Part shown: piece by piece, positions 62,070-64,000 of the stretch
Numbering within the stretch: the first letter of the stretch is position 1
Layout of the letters: each line of letters opens with the position of its first letter
Origin: Pseudomonas pseudonitroreducens
Lineage (GTDB): Bacteria > Pseudomonadota > Gammaproteobacteria > Pseudomonadales > Pseudomonadaceae
Length of the DNA: 64,000 bases
NCBI RefSeq assembly: GCF_021603645.1
Contig: NZ_BQHJ01000003.1
Location: forward strand, 372,001 to 436,000
Reading direction: 5' to 3'
Notes under the pieces: generated by a model
What the model was told of the DNA's origin: nothing
Database searches by the model: none
What the model saw: the letters and a program-made list of their open reading frames with translations, nothing else
Position numbers and translations under genes: made by a program

Positions 62070-62343
62070 CAACAAGAGCTGGGTGAAAGCCCTCCATCGG
62101 GATGAGTTCCGATCCATGTACTTGGTTGGAGTTATTAGATGGGCTGGGATCTACTAGCAACCCCGGCTAACTGAAGCGCGCATCACGGTTGACCTCCATC
62201 CACAAATTTATGATATTTACGGGGCGCCGTGACGGTGGCGAATAAACCCTAGTTGAGTGAAGCATCCTGCCCGTCTCTGCATTGTCTTGTAGCCTTTCTT
62301 TGGATGGCCTGCGAGCACTAGGGTCCGAACAGGCCATGAGAGA

Positions 62344-63183
62344 ATGGCCATGAGCAACCTTCCTGATACTCCTTCTTTTTCTGCTTTCAAAGCAGAAGCT
62401 AAACGTCTGCACAGGAGCGCGCGAGAGGCCTGTCCCCAGGCGCTCGAATTGCTAGAAAAGTATAATTTTGGGCACATGGCTCGCGACGAAACGCCTTCTG
62501 CCGTCAAGCTGCACCATTGCCAGCGTGCGCTTGCGGCCAGTTACGGCTCCGACTTCCAGACGTTGCAACTTGATGATCAACTGATCTCCAAGTACATCGC
62601 TCATTGCTACAGTCGCGGTTACTGGAGCGTTCCTTACTCGTGCACTTTCAATCGGCCGAGATTCGCACTGCAGCTTGAAGCACTGCTTGAAGCGTTCAGC
62701 GAAAAGGTCTCTCTGACCGAGGCTGCCTTGAGAAGAGATGTCGACTTCGCAGGCTTCCACTTCAGCGATCTGCTCTTCTCTCGCATCTCCACCGAGCTGG
62801 ACTTGGATGGGCCACCCGACCTTGTTGGGATTCGCGCGCCGGGAGCCCTATTTGAGCAAGGTTGGCTGTCTGATGTAGAGAGCCTGAAGGGGGCCGACCT
62901 GCGAGGCGCTAAGTTCTACTCCGTCACTGTTGACCCAGTCATCCTTCCAGGAGCGAATTGCTACCAAGCGGACTTCTCCGGCGCCGATCTGCGGGGTGCT
63001 GATTTTCGGCGCTCATACCTTCGCGGATGTGTGTTCAAGAAAGCGAAGCTTGATGGAGCGGATTTTAGAAACGCTGTCCTGTACGAATGCAATTTCACCG
63101 GTTCGACAGGTGAGTACCGCGCTGGGCGCGTGGATTCCAGTGACTGGGCCGTGCGTCCCTTGGGTAGGTACAAAGTTAGCTAG
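62344..63183 (+). CDS. Pentapeptide-repeat protein
   Basis: 279-aa protein. Residues about 180-252 contain A(D/N)LxG-type pentapeptides (LKGADLRGAKF, ADFSGADLRGADFRRSYL, AKLDGADFRNAVL) that form a short right-handed beta-helix. The N-terminal 150 residues are helical and unrecognised. Pentapeptide proteins include DNA mimics and toxins or immunity factors, but nothing here fixes a role. ATG 62344 or 62350 could start it. Confidence 0.75.
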   Translation: MAMSNLPDTPSFSAFKAEAKRLHRSAREACPQALELLEKYNFGHMARDETPSAVKLHHCQRALAASYGSDFQTLQLDDQLISKYIAHCYSRGYWSVPYSCTFNRPRFALQLEALLEAFSEKVSLTEAALRRDVDFAGFHFSDLLFSRISTELDLDGPPDLVGIRAPGALFEQGWLSDVESLKGADLRGAKFYSVTVDPVILPGANCYQADFSGADLRGADFRRSYLRGCVFKKAKLDGADFRNAVLYECNFTGSTGEYRAGRVDSSDWAVRPLGRYKVS

Positions 63184-63333
63184 AGATAGCCTGCTTTGGG
63201 GCTGATGGCGATTAATGCCAAAAGCCCTCAATACCAAGGGATCCTTCTGAGACGAGGGTTCGCGTATTGCGCTGAGTCTTTCGCAATTGCGAGGCATACG
63301 TTGCTTACGTGCCACGTCGCGAGCGAGGGGCCG

Positions 63334-63555
63334 ATGGCTCAATCCGTCCTTAAGTGCAGCGGGATTCCTAACCCTGATTCGACCTCCGACTGGATGGGTT
63401 TAAGGAGCGCGGTTTTGAATAGCAAGGTGATGAAAGAGTTGAGGGAGATGGCGTTTCGGCTGCCCGCGTGGCGGTTTCTGCTGCTGAGCATGATTGCCCT
63501 GCTGGTTGCCGCTGGGTACCTGGCGGGTAACGTGCCGTGGGACAAGGTTTTGTGA
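63334..63555 (+). CDS. Small membrane protein
   Basis: 73-aa protein with one membrane span (FLLLSMIALLVAAGYLAG, about residues 48-65) and a polar N-terminus. GAGGGG precedes ATG 63334. A longer in-frame start at 63196 is less likely. Function unknown; the next frame overlaps its stop (GTGA). Confidence 0.55.
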   Translation: MAQSVLKCSGIPNPDSTSDWMGLRSAVLNSKVMKELREMAFRLPAWRFLLLSMIALLVAAGYLAGNVPWDKVL

Positions 63556-63788
63556 GCGTCCACTTCACCAGGTTGGCGCAGGAGAGGGCTGTCGATCCTA
63601 CTGCGCCTGCTCAGAGGAGATTTGCAAAGATGATGACTGCCAAGTTTTTGTCAACGGGCTTGTGCCCCTCACAACTAGCTTTGCAGCAGTTTAACCTGCT
63701 GTTGAGGTTTCTGATTATTTCGAATAAAAAGCAACGTTTGGGAGGCAGATTGTCGCCCGCGGACGTCGAGGGAGACATCCATGCCTAG
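63552..63788 (+). CDS. Small hypothetical protein
   Basis: 78-aa frame, GTG at 63552 overlapping the previous stop. It has no recognisable domain. It ends 8 bp inside the next gene. The couplings on both sides speak for a real gene, but it may simply cover the promoter of the antitoxin-like gene. Confidence 0.35.
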   Translation: MSVHFTRLAQERAVDPTAPAQRRFAKMMTAKFLSTGLCPSQLALQQFNLLLRFLIISNKKQRLGGRLSPADVEGDIHA

Positions 63789-64000
63789 AGCTGCGGTTAT
63801 CCCTACAGCTTTACCTACGGAGACGGAGATTGCTGCGGCTACAGGCGCGCTTCGTGTCTTGGAGCCACTGCTCTTGGCACAGAATGACCTGGACGTGCAG
63901 CTGGTTTGCTCTATTGGCGATAGCCAGCCTATCTCGGTGCCAACGCTGGCTCTGCGCTTGCTTGTGGATGTGGTGAATGAGATCGCCTCGGGCAACGCGG
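63781..64000 (+). CDS. Putative excisionase-type antitoxin, 5' part only
   Basis: 73 codons to the window end. The product (LPTETEIAAATGALRVLEPL, then ISVPTLALRLLVDVVNEIASGNA) resembles the N-terminus of proteins that continue with an excisionase-like helix-turn-helix and act as antitoxins before a PIN-domain toxin. The HTH and any toxin lie outside the window, so this is an inference from a short stretch. Confidence 0.5.
   Translation, partial: MPRAAVIPTALPTETEIAAATGALRVLEPLLLAQNDLDVQLVCSIGDSQPISVPTLALRLLVDVVNEIASGNA

Larger units (their letters stand above)
48030..64000. mobile_element. Genomic island inserted in gloA; right end beyond window
   Basis: Host sequence stops at about 48030 inside gloA. 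From there to about 54120 the DNA is clearly AT-rich with AGG/ATA-type codons unlike the flanking genes, then of intermediate GC to the window end. It carries three tyrosine-recombinase-type genes at the border, a small coiled-coil gene, a replacement gloA, and cargo (oxidoreductase, membrane protein, KAP NTPase, pentapeptide protein, likely antitoxin). No tRNA is at the border. The far end and the full length are unknown. Confidence 0.85.

Noticed and set aside
48000-64000. Prophage or conjugative element
   Set aside because: No phage structural, replication or conjugation genes are seen; only the recombinase module marks mobility. A conjugative part could still lie to the right.

Overview
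The window is GC-rich chromosomal DNA from a Pseudomonas, close to P. aeruginosa in gene content and order (P. nitroreducens/citronellolis type is my guess; the exact species is not decidable here). From memory of PAO1, positions 1-27857 follow the leuA, oprC, xseA, guaBA, tadA, mltF, purL, purT stretch. Positions 27867-34119 follow the glpM, glpD, glpR, glpK, ybaK, phzF-like stretch. Positions 35158-48030 follow the argF, grxD, bfrB, bfd, peroxiredoxin, rnt, pyrC, motY, argG, gloA1 stretch. These three core blocks have been joined differently from PAO1. Most are housekeeping genes with ordinary operon spacing, intrinsic terminators and REP-type palindromes between them.

Core layout: leuA with a leucine-rich leader peptide (1-1736); a copper uptake cluster (DUF2946 protein, OprC-type TonB receptor, PepSY membrane protein, PCu(A)C chaperone; 1982-6701); cell-wall enzymes (M23 peptidase, VanX-like dipeptidase, MltF, L,D-transpeptidase); nucleotide metabolism (xseA, guaB, guaA, tadA, purL, purT, two Nudix enzymes, pyrC); glycerol catabolism (glpK-glpR-glpD-glpM with GlpR-like operators, but no glpF beside glpK); arginine synthesis (argF, argG with an ArgR-type direct repeat); iron storage and release (bfrB and bfd with a Fur box); antioxidant functions (grxD, 2-Cys peroxiredoxin, gloA).

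At about 48030 the host lactoylglutathione lyase gene gloA is cut near its 3' end and an accessory island begins. It runs to the end of the window and its right border is not reached. Its first 6 kb are visibly AT-rich: an unbroken run of three large tyrosine-recombinase-type proteins (463, 629 and 646 aa) and a 124-aa coiled-coil protein, read away from the border, then a complete, AT-rich, divergent second gloA read back towards them. The first and third recombinases keep the R...HxxR...H...Y catalytic set, and the middle one has lost it. The truncated host GloA loses the metal ligand Glu122, and the island copy has it. The element therefore seems to break a host gene on entry and supply a working replacement. 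The module resembles multi-recombinase elements (Tn554 TnpABC, RIT elements, gamma-mobile-trio islands), but I cannot assign it to one of these from sequence alone.

Behind the module (54100-64000) lies cargo of intermediate GC: a flavin oxidoreductase of the 2,4-dienoyl-CoA reductase type with a promoter/operator, an unknown membrane protein, a KAP-type P-loop NTPase followed by a 937-aa partner that looks like its own C-terminal half shifted by one base at a G6 run, several small unknown proteins, a pentapeptide-repeat protein, and at the right edge the start of what looks like an excisionase-type antitoxin gene. The KAP pair and the possible toxin-antitoxin unit suggest a defence-type cargo; that is inference.
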